From assembly GCA_902469555.1 (NCBI GenBank), contig CABRDB010000020.1:1-64000 (forward strand): a stretch of DNA of 64,000 bases. The letters run 5' to 3'. Both the position numbers and the translations under genes were made by a program. Position 1 is the stretch's first letter; every line of letters begins with the position of its first letter. Under the pieces are notes generated by a model. The model worked only from the letters and a program-made list of their open reading frames with translations. It was not told the origin of the DNA and made no database searches. This document shows, piece after piece, positions 33,683-44,600 of this stretch. This DNA is from an uncultured Collinsella sp. (GTDB lineage Bacteria; Actinomycetota; Coriobacteriia; Coriobacteriales; Coriobacteriaceae).

Positions 33683-34549
33683 ATGGATTGCCCGGTCGCC
33701 GTTCGTCCCACCGTTATCGTTATCTCCGACTCTCTCGGCGATACCGCTTGTGAGGTGGTGCTTGCGGCGTCCGGGCAATTTGATGAAGGGGCTTTTCGCG
33801 TTTTGCGCCTGCCCAAGGTGGCCTCCGTGGAGCAGGTCAAGTCATTTGTGGGGCCGCGCGTCGATGCCGACCATCGCGATATCGCCGTGTTCCACACCAT
33901 TGTCGATCCGGCCCTTCGTGCTCGTGTGCTCGACTACTTGGGCATGCTGCACATTCGCTCGGTCGACCTGATCGGTCCGACGCTCGCCGTGCTGTCGTCG
34001 CTCGTCGGCGTGCCGCCCAAGGGCGTTGCGGGCGTGATTCACAAGACCGATGACCGCTATTTCCATCGTATCGAGGCCATGGAGTATTTCGTTGAGCACG
34101 ATGACGGGCGCGGTTGTGACGATCTGTCGGGTGCCGATATCGTGCTACTGGGCGTATCGCGCACGTCCAAGACGCCGCTGTCGATGTATTTGGCCTATCA
34201 AGGTTACAAGGTTGCCAATGTTCCGTTGGCCCATGGCATGGAGCCGCCGAAGTCGATTTACGAGGTCGACCCGATGCGCCTGTTCGGCCTGATTTCGACC
34301 GTCGATGTGATTTCCGAAATTCGCGATAGCCGCTTGGGCGATGACTACGCCCGTGCCGTTGCCGGCTCCTATGCCGAGCCCGAGAGCGTGCGCAGCGAGC
34401 TCGAGGAAGCTCGTGCCCTCATGAAGCGCCTAGGCTGCTTTGTGGTGCGTACCGACGGCAAGGCCATCGAGGAAAGCGCTGCCGAGATCATTAGCAACTT
34501 GGAGGAAATCCAAGAAGCTCGCGCCCGCCGAGCCACCCGCCGCGCCTAA
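33683..34549 (+). CDS. ppsR: Pyruvate, phosphate dikinase regulatory protein (kinase/phosphotransferase)
   Basis: This bifunctional DUF299-family enzyme inactivates PPDK by ADP-dependent phosphorylation of a Thr next to the catalytic His, and reactivates it with phosphate. The start VIVISDSLGDTACEVV and the P-loop GVSRTSKTPLSMYLA, followed by YKVANVPL, are diagnostic. The 288 residues are normal. Its target gene ppdK lies just downstream. ATG 33683 follows AAAGGAG. Confidence 0.95.
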   Translation: MDCPVAVRPTVIVISDSLGDTACEVVLAASGQFDEGAFRVLRLPKVASVEQVKSFVGPRVDADHRDIAVFHTIVDPALRARVLDYLGMLHIRSVDLIGPTLAVLSSLVGVPPKGVAGVIHKTDDRYFHRIEAMEYFVEHDDGRGCDDLSGADIVLLGVSRTSKTPLSMYLAYQGYKVANVPLAHGMEPPKSIYEVDPMRLFGLISTVDVISEIRDSRLGDDYARAVAGSYAEPESVRSELEEARALMKRLGCFVVRTDGKAIEESAAEIISNLEEIQEARARRATRRA

Positions 34550-34638
34550 TATTAGTAGCATTTTGATAAAGCGATTTAGCAAAAACATCGCATCTGACCT
34601 GCTTTTTATTGTGTTGGTATCTTCATAAGGTAACCAAC

Positions 34639-34676
34639 TTTACCTACCGTTTACCGCCAGTTTTAGCACGTTTACC
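34639..34676 (+). promoter_or_regulatory. Phased TTTACC direct repeats upstream of ppdK
   Basis: TTTACC occurs at 34639, 34650 and 34671; the last two are extended to CGTTTACC. The spacings of 11 and 21 bp correspond to about one and two helical turns. The repeats lie around the -35 region of the putative ppdK promoter and could bind a regulator on one DNA face. Confidence 0.4.
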
Positions 34677-34690
34677 AAACCGCGTATCCT
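34662..34690 (+). promoter_or_regulatory. Putative ppdK promoter
   Basis: TTTAGC (34662-34667) and TATCCT (34685-34690) with a 17-nt spacer. The transcript would have a leader of about 100 nt with overlapping hairpins at 34713-34735 and 34734-34748. Confidence 0.4.
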
Positions 34691-34768
34691 CTGCCCAAGC
34701 CCGTTCAAATCCGGCCGTATAGTTCCCTCACGGCCCGCATCCGGCGGGTCGATTCGTTACCACGGTCG

Positions 34769-34782
34769 TGCGCGTAAGCGCA
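34769..34782 (+). promoter_or_regulatory. GNRA-tetraloop hairpin upstream of the ppdK ribosome-binding site
   Basis: TGCGC-GTAA-GCGCA, identical to the hairpin at 33656-33669, lies 3 nt before the GGAAGGGG Shine-Dalgarno site of ppdK. Confidence 0.55.
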
Positions 34783-34798
34783 TGGAAGGGGAAGTATC

Positions 34799-37549
<2,751 letters not shown>

Positions 37550-37589
37550 CGTTTTGGGTATAGACGCCTAGCGTAGCCCCCTTCATGCC

Positions 37590-37613
37590 GCCCGCCTCAT
37601 TCGTGAGGCGGGC
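37590..37613 (+). terminator. Terminator-like hairpin after ppdK
   Basis: GCCCGCCTCA and TGAGGCGGGC form a perfect 10-bp stem closed by a stable TTCG tetraloop, 40 nt after ppdK. No T-run follows directly; TTTTGTCTTTTTGT appears about 20 nt later. Confidence 0.6.
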
Positions 37614-37661
37614 AGTTATCATGTGCGGGTTTTGTCTTTTTGTCTGCGTAAAAAATTGTTC

Positions 37662-37689
37662 TTGCAGCAGAAACCCGCGCGTGTATACT
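37662..37689 (+). promoter_or_regulatory. Promoter of rplS
   Basis: TTGCAG (37662-37667) and TATACT (37684-37689) with a 16-nt spacer. Confidence 0.6.
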
Positions 37690-37710
37690 CGAATACGTTT
37701 GTTCAACTAC

Positions 37711-37734
37711 GTGCCGGCCAAGGTGGTACGGCAC
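37711..37734 (+). promoter_or_regulatory. Hairpin in the rplS leader (possible L19 autoregulation site)
   Basis: GTGCCG and CGGCAC form a 6-bp stem around a 12-nt loop in the roughly 60-nt rplS leader. L19 leaders that bind the protein are known in other phyla; that this one does so is a guess from position. Confidence 0.3.
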
Positions 37735-37758
37735 CTCTAGAAGAGTAAGGAATTGCAC

Positions 37759-38100
37759 ATGGATTACATCCGCGCAATCGAGCGTCAGCAGATCCGCGAG
37801 GACATTCCTCAGGTTCGCGTCGCCGACAACGTCAAGGTTCACTACCGCATTAAGGAAGGCGACCGCGAGCGCATCCAGGTCTTCCAGGGCGACGTCATCC
37901 GCATGGCCGGCGCCGGTGCCCGCGAGACCTTCACCGTCCGCAAGATGTCCTTCGGTGTCGGTGTTGAGCGTACCTTCCCGCTTCACAGCCCCAAGATCGC
38001 CAAGCTCGAGGTCGTTCGTCATGGTCGCGTCCGTCGCGCCAAGCTGTACTACCTCCGCGACAAGGTGGGCAAGGCTGCTCGCATCCCCGAGAAGCGCTAA
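37759..38100 (+). CDS. rplS: 50S ribosomal protein L19
   Basis: L19 sits at the subunit interface. The core [20 protein letters not shown] and [15 protein letters not shown] is clear, ending in [18 protein letters not shown]. The 113 residues are normal. ATG 37759 follows TAAGGA; an in-frame TTG 6 nt upstream is less likely. It has its own promoter and terminator and is separated from trmD by glyQS-ppsR-ppdK. Confidence 0.97.
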   Translation: MDYIRAIERQQIREDIPQVRVADNVKVHYRIKEGDRERIQVFQGDVIRMAGAGARETFTVRKMSFGVGVERTFPLHSPKIAKLEVVRHGRVRRAKLYYLRDKVGKAARIPEKR

Positions 38101-38134
38101 GAAGATCGCAGCGTCTGTCCACTCGTTTGGACAC

Positions 38135-38165
38135 AAGGGTCACCTTCGGGTGGCCCTTCTTTTTA
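38135..38165 (+). terminator. Rho-independent terminator after rplS
   Basis: AAGGGTCACC and GGTGGCCCTT form a 10-bp stem with a TTCG tetraloop, followed by CTTTTTATC. Confidence 0.85.
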
Positions 38166-38193
38166 TCTGATTTGCATGCAAGGAGGGCCTGGT

Positions 38194-38982
38194 ATGGCCA
38201 ACATGACGAGCTCGGTTTCGGCATCGCAGGTTGCCGGTGAGTTGGCGAGCGCTACGTTTGAGGAGATTCCCGCCCTCGTGGAGCATTATCGCGAGGACCC
38301 GCGCCAGCAGGTGATCAAGGCTTGTGAACGCGCCCTCAAACGCCATGCCAAAGAGCTTGCCGAGCGCGAGCGCGTCAATGACATGTACGAGCTTATGCAT
38401 GAGCTTGGCGGCGATGGGGTGGTCGTTGGTGTCGACGAGGTGGGTCGCGGATCGGTGGCCGGTCCTTTGACGGTGTGCGCCGTCTGTCTTCCTATGGAGC
38501 CGCACGTTTGGGGTATCAACGATTCCAAAAAGCTCACGCCGGCGCGCCGAGAGTTGCTCTCAGTGAAGATTGCCGAGGTGGCGACGGCGATCGGTTTTTG
38601 CCATATTGCGCCGAAGGATATCGATGAGATGGGCATGGCCCGTGCTATCCGTACCGCCGTTGCGGGCGCCGTGGCCGATACGGGACTTGAACCCGACTGC
38701 GTCCTCATGGATGGCAACCCCTTGGGCGCCGTTCCCAACGAGCGCGACGTGGTGAAGGGCGATGCCAAAATCGCCTGCATCGCCGCGGCGTCCATCATGG
38801 CCAAGGTCACGCGTGACGAGATGATGGTCGAGTACGACGCCGAGTACCCCGAGTATCATCTAGCCGAGTCGAAGGGCTACGCAAGCCCCGAGCACATCGA
38901 GGCGATTCGCAAACATGGACTTTGTCCGCTGCACCGCGTGAGCTTTTGCGGAAACTTTCTGCAGACTGAGCGCCTTTTCTAG
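38194..38982 (+). CDS. rnhB: Ribonuclease HII
   Basis: RNase HII nicks RNA in RNA-DNA hybrids, including single ribonucleotides. The catalytic region VVGVDEVGRGSVAGP, NDSKKLTPARREL and the later LMDGNP and SIMAKVTRD motifs are present. An N-terminal extension of about 75 residues resembles Bacillus RnhB. ATG 38194 has AAGGAGG 7 nt upstream; an in-frame ATG at 38176 precedes that site and is rejected. Confidence 0.96.
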   Translation: MANMTSSVSASQVAGELASATFEEIPALVEHYREDPRQQVIKACERALKRHAKELAERERVNDMYELMHELGGDGVVVGVDEVGRGSVAGPLTVCAVCLPMEPHVWGINDSKKLTPARRELLSVKIAEVATAIGFCHIAPKDIDEMGMARAIRTAVAGAVADTGLEPDCVLMDGNPLGAVPNERDVVKGDAKIACIAAASIMAKVTRDEMMVEYDAEYPEYHLAESKGYASPEHIEAIRKHGLCPLHRVSFCGNFLQTERLF

Positions 38983-39032
38983 GTCAATTGTGGAGACAGG
39001 GACCCCTGGCGTTTTATAAACCTGCTGGTAGC

Positions 39033-39073
39033 GGGCCGTGTGCAACGTGATTGTTGCGTACGGCCCGTTTTTT
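39033..39073 (+). terminator. Rho-independent terminator after rnhB
   Basis: GGGCCGTGTGCAAC pairs with GTTGCGTACGGCCC over 14 bp (two G-U), followed by GTTTTTTG. The 189-nt gap between rnhB and yraN otherwise holds no evident gene. Confidence 0.85.
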
Positions 39074-39171
39074 GTTGGCATTTGGTCAGCTTTTGGTTTG
39101 CTTCCGGTACTTACCCGCATGAAAGGTGCCCTCATCATCGGGGCAATGCAGTGTGCGGGAAAGGAGACCCC

Positions 39172-39657
39172 ATGAGTGCCGCAAGCAAAAAGAGCAAGAC
39201 GCAGCGGCTCAAGGAGCGTTGGGAAAACGGCGAGCTCGACTGCGGGGCGATGACGCCCGAGTTTATCAAGGGACTCAGTCCCCGCGAGCTGGGCATGCTG
39301 GGCGAGCTGATCACCATCGACTACTTTAACGAGCGCGGCTACACCTTGCTGGAACAGGGTTATCGTTGCACCGAGGGCGAGGCCGATCTGGTGCTGCTTG
39401 ATGAGCTCGACGATGTCGTGGTGATGGCCGAGGTCAAGACCAGACGCGTCGCCCTGGATTGCACCACGCGGGTCTTTCCCGAGGAAGCCGTGGACGCCCA
39501 AAAGCAACGCCGCTACCGCCGCATCGCAAGTTGCTATCTCATGGAGCATTATCCGCTCAAGGCGATTCGCTTCGATGCCGTGGGTGTCACCATTCGCGGC
39601 GGGCATATCGCCGAGATCGAGCATCAGTACAACGCGTTCGATTGGCAGGTGTCGTGA
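39172..39657 (+). CDS. yraN: YraN family (UPF0102) endonuclease-like protein
   Basis: The core LGMLGELITIDYFNERGYTLL, CTEGEADLVLLDELDDV and MAEVKTRR matches the UPF0102 family, whose Asp/Glu/Lys residues resemble Holliday-junction resolvase-type nucleases. The function is not established. About 40 basic residues precede the core. ATG 39172 follows AAAGGAG. Its stop overlaps the comM start by one base, and it lies in the usual rnhB-yraN-comM-dprA order. Confidence 0.92.
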   Translation: MSAASKKSKTQRLKERWENGELDCGAMTPEFIKGLSPRELGMLGELITIDYFNERGYTLLEQGYRCTEGEADLVLLDELDDVVVMAEVKTRRVALDCTTRVFPEEAVDAQKQRRYRRIASCYLMEHYPLKAIRFDAVGVTIRGGHIAEIEHQYNAFDWQVS

Positions 39658-41180
39658 TGGCGTTCGAGACGTTTGCCGTTCACGCGGCCTGCATCCGCGG
39701 CGTCGAGGCGATTCACGTCACGGTCGAGGTCTCGCTTGCCGGCGGCGTTCCGGGCATTCAGATGCTCGGCATCCCGAGTATGGAGGTGATGGAGTCGCGT
39801 GGTCGCATTCGCTGTGCGATGCGCTCCGCCGGGTTCGAGATCCCACGCTCGGGCATTACGGTCAATCTGGCACCTGGCGATATTCGCAAGACCGGTAGCG
39901 GCTTTGATCTTCCCATCGCCATCGCGGTATTGGCGGCCGATGGTCAGATTCCCCGCGACAACCTCGATCGTTGTCTTATCGCCGGTGAGCTTGGCTTGGA
40001 CGGTACGGTGCTTCCCGTCAAGGGCGAGGTGGCGTTTCAGTTATTGGCGCGTGATTTGGGGCTGTCTTTTATCGCCGGCAGATCAGACCAGCATGTGCCA
40101 CTCGCGGGCGTGGATTGCGGATTCATAGATCATTTGTCTCAGCTTGCCCATGGCATGGGCGATGCCGCGCGGCATTATCTGGATTCCGAGGGTGTGGAGG
40201 CTACTTTTGAGCCCGAACTCGACTATGCCGACGTGCTGGGGCAGGAGGTTGCCAAACGCGGCATGGCACTGGCGGCAGCGGGTGAGCTCGGTTTGCTTAT
40301 GATCGGGTCCCCGGGATCGGGCAAGACGATGCTTGCGCGCCGTATGACTGGCATTCTGCCTGAGCTTTCCGTTGAGGATCAGCAGGAGGCACTGTGCATC
40401 CATTCGGTCTTGGGCGAGAACATCGATGGCTTATTGGCAGGTCATCGGCCGTTTCGAAGCCCCCATCACAGTATTTCGACCGCAGGCCTTATCGGCGGCG
40501 GGCGCCCGGTGCACCCGGGTGAGATTAGCCTTGCTCATGGCGGCGTGCTCTTTTTGGACGAGCTTGCCGAGTTTCCCACGGGTGTGCTGCAGACGCTGCG
40601 TCAGCCCATCGAACGCGGCTATGTGAGGATCGTACGCGTCGACGGGGCCTTTACCTTCCCGTCGCGCTTTCAGCTGCTCGCTGCGAGCAATCCCTGCCCC
40701 TGCGGCTTTTTGGGCGACCGCGAGGTGCCGTGCCGCTGCTCGGCATCGATGGTCGAGCGCTATCGGGCAAAGCTGCGCGGTCCTTTGGCCGACCGTATCG
40801 ACATGATGATCGATGTGACCCGTCCCGATCCCCAGGTGATTATCGAGGGCGCGGAGGGTATGTCGTCGGCCGAGTTACGTGACTACGTTGTGCGCGGTCG
40901 CGCTTTTCGCACCTGGCGCGAGTCTCGTATGGACGATGCGGATGCCGAGGCCGAGGATGACGAGACGCGGTCCATTGACGGCGTCGTTTCGACCTTTGAG
41001 CTCGATGATGCTGCCGAGAAATGCGTACTCGGTCTGTCCAAACGCACGCATCTCACAGGGCGTGGCATCGTGCGCCTGGTTCGCATTGCGCGCACGATCG
41101 CAGATGTCGCCGAGAGCGAGCAAGTGACGCAGGACCACGCGCTCGAGGCGGCGATGTACCAGGGAAGGAGGGACCAATGA
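39657..41180 (+). CDS. comM: YifB/ComM family Mg chelatase-like AAA ATPase
   Basis: ComM is a hexameric helicase that promotes branch migration during natural transformation. The N-terminal lid domain (GVPGIQMLGIPSMEVMES) precedes an AAA+ core with Walker A GSPGSGKTML and the signature FRSPHHSIS. VLFLDELAEF and SNPCPCGFLGD follow, then a C-terminal Mg-chelatase domain. The 507 residues are normal. ATG 39657 overlaps the yraN stop; dprA follows with an ATGA overlap. Confidence 0.95.
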   Translation: MAFETFAVHAACIRGVEAIHVTVEVSLAGGVPGIQMLGIPSMEVMESRGRIRCAMRSAGFEIPRSGITVNLAPGDIRKTGSGFDLPIAIAVLAADGQIPRDNLDRCLIAGELGLDGTVLPVKGEVAFQLLARDLGLSFIAGRSDQHVPLAGVDCGFIDHLSQLAHGMGDAARHYLDSEGVEATFEPELDYADVLGQEVAKRGMALAAAGELGLLMIGSPGSGKTMLARRMTGILPELSVEDQQEALCIHSVLGENIDGLLAGHRPFRSPHHSISTAGLIGGGRPVHPGEISLAHGGVLFLDELAEFPTGVLQTLRQPIERGYVRIVRVDGAFTFPSRFQLLAASNPCPCGFLGDREVPCRCSASMVERYRAKLRGPLADRIDMMIDVTRPDPQVIIEGAEGMSSAELRDYVVRGRAFRTWRESRMDDADAEAEDDETRSIDGVVSTFELDDAAEKCVLGLSKRTHLTGRGIVRLVRIARTIADVAESEQVTQDHALEAAMYQGRRDQ

Positions 41181-42112
41181 TGGCCGAGGGGACCTTCGAG
41201 CTGCATCCAGGTGACGCGTTGTATCCCGAGACCGTTTTGGAGCTTTCTGATGTACCTCAGACGCTCTATGTGCGCGGCAACCCCGAGGCGCTTTCGACGC
41301 CCGCGCTCTCCATCATCGGCGCGCGAAAGGCCTCGCCGTATGGTCTTGCCGTGGCAGAGCTTGCGGCAAAGGTGGCGGTCGAGGCGGGAGTGACGGTTGT
41401 TTCGGGCGGCGCGGTCGGTTGTGACCAGGCCTCGGGTTGGGCTGCGGTCAACGCCGGCGGCAAACACGTCGTGGTGCTGGGGACGGGCGCCGACGTGGTC
41501 TACCCGCGTTCGAGCGCGGGGCTTATTACTCGCACGCTCGATACGGGTGGCGCGGTCGTGTCGATCTCTCCGTGGGGCATGGGTCCGCGCAAGTTTGCCT
41601 TTCCGCGCCGGAATCGCGTGATCGCGGCCCTGTCGCAAGCCCTCTTTGTATCCGAGGCGGGTATGCCTTCCGGGACGTTTTCTACAGCCGAGGCTGCTAT
41701 GGATTTGGGGCGCGAACTTCTTGCCGTGCCGGGGTCGATCCTATCGCCCGAGTCGCGTGGCACGAATTACCTCATTGCGAACGGTGCCTGCTGCATCATC
41801 GACGAGGAATCTATCGAGATGGCTATCTCACGTATCTACGGCACCCTGCGCTACTCGCGCCCTGATGCTCCCGGCATTGCCGACCTGGATCCAACACAGC
41901 AGACCGTGATGCATGCGCTCATCGCCTCTCCGCTCAAGGTCGACGACATCGCGGCGCTCGTCTCGCTCGATGCCGTCGGCGTACTCAAACTCTTGGGTTC
42001 GCTTGAACTCGAGGGCCTTATCGAGCGCATGATGGATGGAAGGTATGCGCCCTCCAAGTTTGCCCTTCACGCCCAGACGCCCTTCGGTCACAATGGAAAA
42101 CGTGTCAATTAG
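41177..42112 (+). CDS. dprA: DNA-processing protein DprA (Smf)
   Basis: DprA loads RecA onto incoming single-stranded DNA in transformation. The Rossmann core has SIIGARKASPYGLAVAE, VSGGAVGCDQASG, VVVLGTGADVVYP and FPRRNRVIAALSQALFV. A C-terminal winged-helix domain follows. At 311 residues it lacks the N-terminal SAM-like domain of longer DprAs. The double ATG at 41177/41180 follows AAGGAGGG. With comM it suggests DNA-uptake potential, but a complete competence system is not visible here. Confidence 0.94.
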   Translation: MMAEGTFELHPGDALYPETVLELSDVPQTLYVRGNPEALSTPALSIIGARKASPYGLAVAELAAKVAVEAGVTVVSGGAVGCDQASGWAAVNAGGKHVVVLGTGADVVYPRSSAGLITRTLDTGGAVVSISPWGMGPRKFAFPRRNRVIAALSQALFVSEAGMPSGTFSTAEAAMDLGRELLAVPGSILSPESRGTNYLIANGACCIIDEESIEMAISRIYGTLRYSRPDAPGIADLDPTQQTVMHALIASPLKVDDIAALVSLDAVGVLKLLGSLELEGLIERMMDGRYAPSKFALHAQTPFGHNGKRVN

Positions 42113-42126
42113 AAAGGTGTTTGCAG

Positions 42127-43464
42127 ATGCAGTTCGATCAGGTGACGGTTATCGGTGGCGGTCTGGCGGGTTCGGAATGCGCGATCCAGCTGGCAGACCG
42201 CGGGTTTGCCGTAAAGCTGTGCGAGATGCGCCCCCAGGTGAGCTCCCCGGCTCACCATACTGATCACCTGGCAGAGCTCGTCTGCTCCAATTCGTTTAAG
42301 TCGACCCGTCCAGATTCCGCTGCTGGCCTACTAAAAGCCGAGCTCCAGCGCATGGGTTCAGTCCTGCTCGATTGCGCCCATCGCGCCGCTGTTCCCGCCG
42401 GTGGTGCCTTGGCGGTCGACCGCGTCAAGTTTTCCGAGCTTGTCGAGGCCGAGGTTGCCGCCCGTCCCAATATCGAGATCATTCACGGCGAGGTCACGCA
42501 GATTCCCGAGGGTCACGTGGTCATTGCCGCCGGCCCCTTGTGCTCGCCGGCGCTGAGCGAAGAGGTCATGAAGCTCGTCGGTGGCGACGCCCTTGCGTTC
42601 TTCGATGCCGCGGCGCCGATCGTCGATGCCTCCACGCTCGATATGGACGTGCTGTTCTCGCAGTCGCGCTACGAGGAGCAGGGGAGTGGCGACTATCTCA
42701 ACGCTCCGCTCAACAAGGAGGAGTACGAGGCCTTTATCGAGGCGCTTACCACGGCCGACCGCGTGGTGCTCAAGGATTTTGAGGGCGGCGATCTGTTCCA
42801 GGCCTGCCAGCCTGCCGAGGAGGTTGCACGCACCGGCAAGGACGCCATTCGCTTTGGCGCCATGAAGCCCGTCGGCCTCACCGACCCGCGTACCGGACGT
42901 CGCCCCTGGGCGGCGATTCAGCTGCGTGCCGAGAACAAGGAGAAGACCGCTTATAATCTGGTGGGCTTCCAGACCAACCTGACCTTTGGCGAGCAGAAGC
43001 GCGTCTTCCATATGGTGCCGGGCCTGGAGAACGCTGAGTTCTTCCGCTACGGTGTCATGCACCGTAATACCTTTGTCGACGCCCCGCACGTCCTCGATGG
43101 CACCTTTGCCGTGCCCGGTACCGGCGTGCGCCTGGCCGGTCAGATCACCGGCACCGAGGGGTACATGGAAGCCGTGGCGACCGGTCTGCTCGCGGCGCTC
43201 AACACCTATGCCGAGGCTATCGGTGCCGCGGGCGTCGAGTTGCCCCGCGTGGGCGCCCTGGGCGCGCTCGTGGGCTATGCGACCGATCCTGCCACCGTGG
43301 GCTACCAGCCCATGCATGTCAACTTTGGCCTGGTGCCGCCGCTCGAGGACGGTAAGCGTCGCAGCAAGCGCGACCGCTACCAGGCCTATGCGGACCGTGC
43401 GCTTGAGGCCCTTGATGCCTATCTGGCCACTCGCCCCGATCTGTTTGGAGGCGACCGGTCATAG
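42127..43464 (+). CDS. trmFO: Methylenetetrahydrofolate-tRNA-(uracil-5-)-methyltransferase TrmFO
   Basis: TrmFO uses methylene-THF and FAD to methylate U54 of tRNA. The FAD motif VIGGGLAGSECAIQLADRG is near residue 10. CSNSFKSTRPDSAAGLLK, VGFQTNLTFGEQKRVF and QITGTEGYMEA are family hallmarks. The 445 residues are normal. ATG 42127 has AAAGG 9 nt upstream; TTG 42121 is too close to it. topA, often between dprA and trmFO, is absent here. Confidence 0.96.
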   Translation: MQFDQVTVIGGGLAGSECAIQLADRGFAVKLCEMRPQVSSPAHHTDHLAELVCSNSFKSTRPDSAAGLLKAELQRMGSVLLDCAHRAAVPAGGALAVDRVKFSELVEAEVAARPNIEIIHGEVTQIPEGHVVIAAGPLCSPALSEEVMKLVGGDALAFFDAAAPIVDASTLDMDVLFSQSRYEEQGSGDYLNAPLNKEEYEAFIEALTTADRVVLKDFEGGDLFQACQPAEEVARTGKDAIRFGAMKPVGLTDPRTGRRPWAAIQLRAENKEKTAYNLVGFQTNLTFGEQKRVFHMVPGLENAEFFRYGVMHRNTFVDAPHVLDGTFAVPGTGVRLAGQITGTEGYMEAVATGLLAALNTYAEAIGAAGVELPRVGALGALVGYATDPATVGYQPMHVNFGLVPPLEDGKRRSKRDRYQAYADRALEALDAYLATRPDLFGGDRS

Positions 43465-44381
43465 CCTTTGACCTGTACGATGCCGTCGACTCGTTTATCG
43501 CCTATATCGCACGTGTCGAGGGACTTTCTCCCAACACGGTGACGGCCTATGGCTCGAGGCTGGAGCGCTTTGCTTCCTGGTGCGAGCGCGAGGATATCGA
43601 TGCTTTCGCTGCCGACGTGCGCACCATTCGTCGCTATCTTGCCGAGCTTTCGCGTGAACAGGTGGCTCCCCGAACGCTTGCGGCGCATCTGTCTGCCATT
43701 CGCTCGCTCTATCGGTGGATGACTGCCGAGGGGATTGTCGAGGGTGATGCGGTCTCGGCAATCGCATCGCCCAAGCTGCCGCGCGACCTGCCGGGCGTCC
43801 TTACGACCCAGCAGGTCGAGGCGCTGCTCAAGACGCCTGATACCTCGACGCCCGCGGGACTGCGCGATGCGGCGATGCTCGAGCTGCTCTATGCCTCGGG
43901 TGCTCGTATCTCTGAGCTCGCAGCACTCAATGTGGAGTCCATCGCTTGGTCCGAACGCACGCTGCGCCTTTGGGGCAAGGGGAGCAAAGAACGTATCGTC
44001 CCTCTGTATCGTCGTGCGCTCGAGGCGACGCGTCTCTATATTGAGGAGGGGAGGCCGGAATTGCTCGCTCAGGCAAAGCGTCGTGACCCCGCTACCGGGC
44101 CGCATCCGCTGCTTATATCGGCGCGCGGCAATCGCATGAGCGCCGCCATGCTCCGGCGGCGGTTCCATACGCTGGCGACGCTCGCCGGCATTCCGGCCGA
44201 CATCGCCCCGCATGTGATGCGCCATACTTTTGCGACCGACTTGCTTGAGGGCGGTGCGGACCTGCGCTCGGTTCAAGAGCTGCTGGGTCATGCGAGTCTG
44301 TCCACGACGCAGATCTACACGCATCTCACGCCCGATCGGCTTAAGCGGGCCGTGGCTCAAGCCCATCCCCGCGGCGAATAG
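43461..44381 (+). CDS. Tyrosine recombinase XerC/XerD
   Basis: Xer recombinases resolve chromosome dimers at dif. The catalytic set is complete: Arg in SGARISELAAL, Lys in GKGSKER, HVMRHTFATDLL, GHASLSTTQIYTH and the Tyr. The N-terminal SAM-like domain is open in frame from codon 43464 (YDAVDSFIAYIARVEGLSPN), but no ATG, GTG or TTG exists there before GTG 43539, inside that domain. ATA at 43461 overlaps the trmFO stop (ATAG) and has GGAGG 9 nt upstream, giving 306 residues, the normal length. I annotate that start tentatively. XerC and XerD cannot be separated by eye. Confidence 0.88.
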   Translation: MAFDLYDAVDSFIAYIARVEGLSPNTVTAYGSRLERFASWCEREDIDAFAADVRTIRRYLAELSREQVAPRTLAAHLSAIRSLYRWMTAEGIVEGDAVSAIASPKLPRDLPGVLTTQQVEALLKTPDTSTPAGLRDAAMLELLYASGARISELAALNVESIAWSERTLRLWGKGSKERIVPLYRRALEATRLYIEEGRPELLAQAKRRDPATGPHPLLISARGNRMSAAMLRRRFHTLATLAGIPADIAPHVMRHTFATDLLEGGADLRSVQELLGHASLSTTQIYTHLTPDRLKRAVAQAHPRGE

Positions 44382-44430
44382 TTGCTGGGACGTTCCGCGC
44401 TGCACTCAGGTGTGTGGTTTTGATTGCGGG

Positions 44431-44459
44431 TTGGCAGGAAGATGCATTCCTGCTATCAT
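44431..44459 (+). promoter_or_regulatory. Promoter of the rpsB operon
   Basis: TTGGCA (44431-44436) and TATCAT (44454-44459) with an exact 17-nt spacer. The start near 44466 gives a leader of about 135 nt. Confidence 0.7.
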
Positions 44460-44465
44460 TCATCG

Positions 44466-44600
44466 GGTTGCTTCACGGCAACATGTTTTTATCACGCACG
44501 CGCGGCTACTTCATACCGTGGTGCCCGGGCTTTGGTAGCACATGTCCGGGTTGGTCTTGGAGGATGACCCCGCGCGGAGGCAAACCACAGGAGGTTTAAC
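44466..44600 (+). promoter_or_regulatory. Structured leader of rpsB
   Basis: The leader can form GTTGC-TTCACG-GCAAC followed by ATGTTTTTA, and then competing GTGC/GCAC and CCCGG/CCGGG pairings around 44520-44550. S2-binding leaders are known in several phyla, so autoregulation is plausible. The fold was judged by eye. Confidence 0.35.

Noticed and set aside
30646-33900. Open frame of about 1,080 codons on the minus strand opposite glyQ-glyS and the start of ppsR
   Set aside because: It is a mirror of strongly biased high-GC codon use in the sense genes; it has no recognisable domain and covers two certain genes and part of a third.
38990-39012. GGAGACAGGGACCCCTGG after rnhB as another REP-like element
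   Set aside because: It has a small palindromic core but lacks the conserved ends of either REP family, and no partner copy was seen.
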